DNA of 32,345 nucleotides from Acidimicrobiaceae bacterium. Its GTDB lineage: Bacteria; Actinomycetota; Acidimicrobiia; Acidimicrobiales; UBA8190. A program made the translations under genes and the position numbers. Positions 31,626 to 32,345 of this stretch are shown here, in pieces. The first letter of the stretch is position 1. Every line of letters begins with the position of its first letter. The notes below the pieces were generated by a model. That model was not told where the DNA came from, searched no databases, and saw nothing but the letters and a program-made list of their open reading frames with translations. The DNA lies in NCBI GenBank assembly GCA_003139255.1, contig PLIG01000225.1:36852-69196 (forward strand), given 5' to 3'.

Positions 31626-32345
31626 ATGAACCTCCTGATGGGAGAACTGGACGATTTCGTCCGCACAGAGTTCGCGCATGCCGGGAAGACGCGGGCGCTG
31701 TACCGCAAGGGCAGCGGTCCGGCTGTTGTGGTGATCGAGGAGCTCCCCGGTATCACACCCGGCGTGCTCGGCTTCGCCCGGCGAGTCGCCGACCTCGGGT
31801 GCACTGCCGCGGTTCCCCATCTGTTCGGAGAACCCGGGGCTCGCGGCACGGCTCTGCGTGGGATGTCGACGCTCATACCCGCCTGTGTGTCACGCGACTT
31901 CACCGTGCTCACTACCGGCAAGACCTCTCCGGTCGTCGACTGGCTGCGGGCGTTGGCACGTTCGTTGCACGGCGAGTGTGGTGGTCCTGGCGTTGGTGTG
32001 GTCGGCATGTGCTTCACCGGTGGGTTTGCCCTTGCAATGGTTGCGGGCGCCCCGGTATTGGCGCCGGTGCTCTCCCAGCCATCGCTCCCATTTCCGATCA
32101 GCGCGCGCCGAAAGTGCGATCTCGGCCTGTCACCCGCCGATCTCGAGGCGGCGAAGCGCCAGTGCACGGTACGAGATCTGACAGTGCTCGGGCTGCGCTT
32201 CACGCATGACAAGATGTCCCCGTCAGAGCGATTCGCCCGCCTTCGTGAGGAGCTGGGAGAACGCTTCGCCAGTGTCGAGATCGACTCGTCGCCGGGGAAT
32301 CCTCACGACAACCCGAGCTCGGCCCACTCCGTCCTGACCGAGCAC
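31626..32345 (+). CDS. Dienelactone hydrolase family protein (3' end beyond window)
   Basis: Alpha/beta hydrolase. The frame is open from ATG 31626 to the right edge (240 codons). It contains VVVIEELPGITPGVLGFARRVADLGC and VPHLFGEPG near the N-terminus, and the nucleophile elbow GVVGMCFTGGFAL with a cysteine in the G-x-C-x-G-G position characteristic of dienelactone hydrolases. A catalytic histidine is plausible in PSSAHSVLT near the end. The physiological ester or lactone is not predictable. A second in-frame ATG at 31638 is possible; no ribosome site is clear for either. Confidence 0.85.
   Translation, partial: MNLLMGELDDFVRTEFAHAGKTRALYRKGSGPAVVVIEELPGITPGVLGFARRVADLGCTAAVPHLFGEPGARGTALRGMSTLIPACVSRDFTVLTTGKTSPVVDWLRALARSLHGECGGPGVGVVGMCFTGGFALAMVAGAPVLAPVLSQPSLPFPISARRKCDLGLSPADLEAAKRQCTVRDLTVLGLRFTHDKMSPSERFARLREELGERFASVEIDSSPGNPHDNPSSAHSVLTEH

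Noticed and set aside
31445-32209. 254-codon plus-strand frame near the right edge
   Set aside because: Overlaps the dienelactone hydrolase frame in another phase; the hydrolase frame has the correct nucleophile elbow and stays open to the edge.
1-32345. CRISPR array or insertion sequence with transposase
   Set aside because: No regularly spaced direct repeats with unique spacers and no transposase-like frame was seen.

Overview
The window is GC-rich, densely packed bacterial chromosome. Its centre is a complete Pup-proteasome locus: tRNA m1A58 methyltransferase, ARC/Mpa ATPase, Dop, Pup, PrcB, PrcA and PafA, followed by a Tat translocase pair and a HelY-type helicase. This order is typical of Actinobacteria. 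Several details point to a deep-branching actinobacterium, perhaps Acidimicrobiia: Pup is encoded with a C-terminal GGE, pafB and pafC are not at the usual place, a signal peptidase sits between pafA and tat, and a long double ThyX-like protein follows. The lineage is an inference from gene content.

Layout. 1-4182 (minus): a sugar-phosphate operon, transketolase, transaldolase and a phosphoglucose isomerase that runs off the left edge, each joined to the next by an ATGA stop/start overlap. 4292-5458 (minus): a FIST sensory-domain protein. 5618-6370 (plus): three small proteins, at least two of them membrane proteins. 6432-7223: trmI, convergent with a small Fe-S ferredoxin. 7803-13055: arc, dop, pup, prcB and prcA. 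13231-18921: pafA, signal peptidase, tatA/B, tatC and helY. 18934-20550: the double ThyX-like protein. A 480-base gap containing a triple 16-base repeat follows. 21031-23087 (plus): a DUF4193 acidic zinc-ribbon protein, an unknown protein, a GNAT acetyltransferase and a Nudix hydrolase. 23146-24504 (minus): an Arg-rich unknown protein. 24620-26326: a less GC-rich accessory patch with an XRE regulator and a DUF3467-like gene lying between two 28-base inverted repeats. 26387-30470 (minus): gcvT, gcvPA and gcvPB, preceded by a nuclease-fold protein and a MerR regulator. 31626 to the right edge: a dienelactone-hydrolase-family protein.

How the genes work together. PafA ligates Pup to substrate lysines, ARC unfolds pupylated proteins into the PrcAB core, and Dop recycles Pup. 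TatA/B, TatC and the signal peptidase form a protein-export group. Transketolase, transaldolase and isomerase interconvert pentose and hexose phosphates. GcvT and the split P-protein perform glycine cleavage, but gcvH and lpd are not in the window.

The least expected structures are: (1) a roughly 900-base segment with 28-base inverted ends flanked by ACGA on both sides, carrying a DUF3467-like gene and no transposase; (2) three tandem copies of the translation-start region between pup and prcB, two of which open short decoy reading frames; (3) a ThyX-like protein whose signature motif is divided between its two halves; and (4) hairpin or repeat-rich intergenic regions ahead of arc and ahead of the DUF4193 gene.
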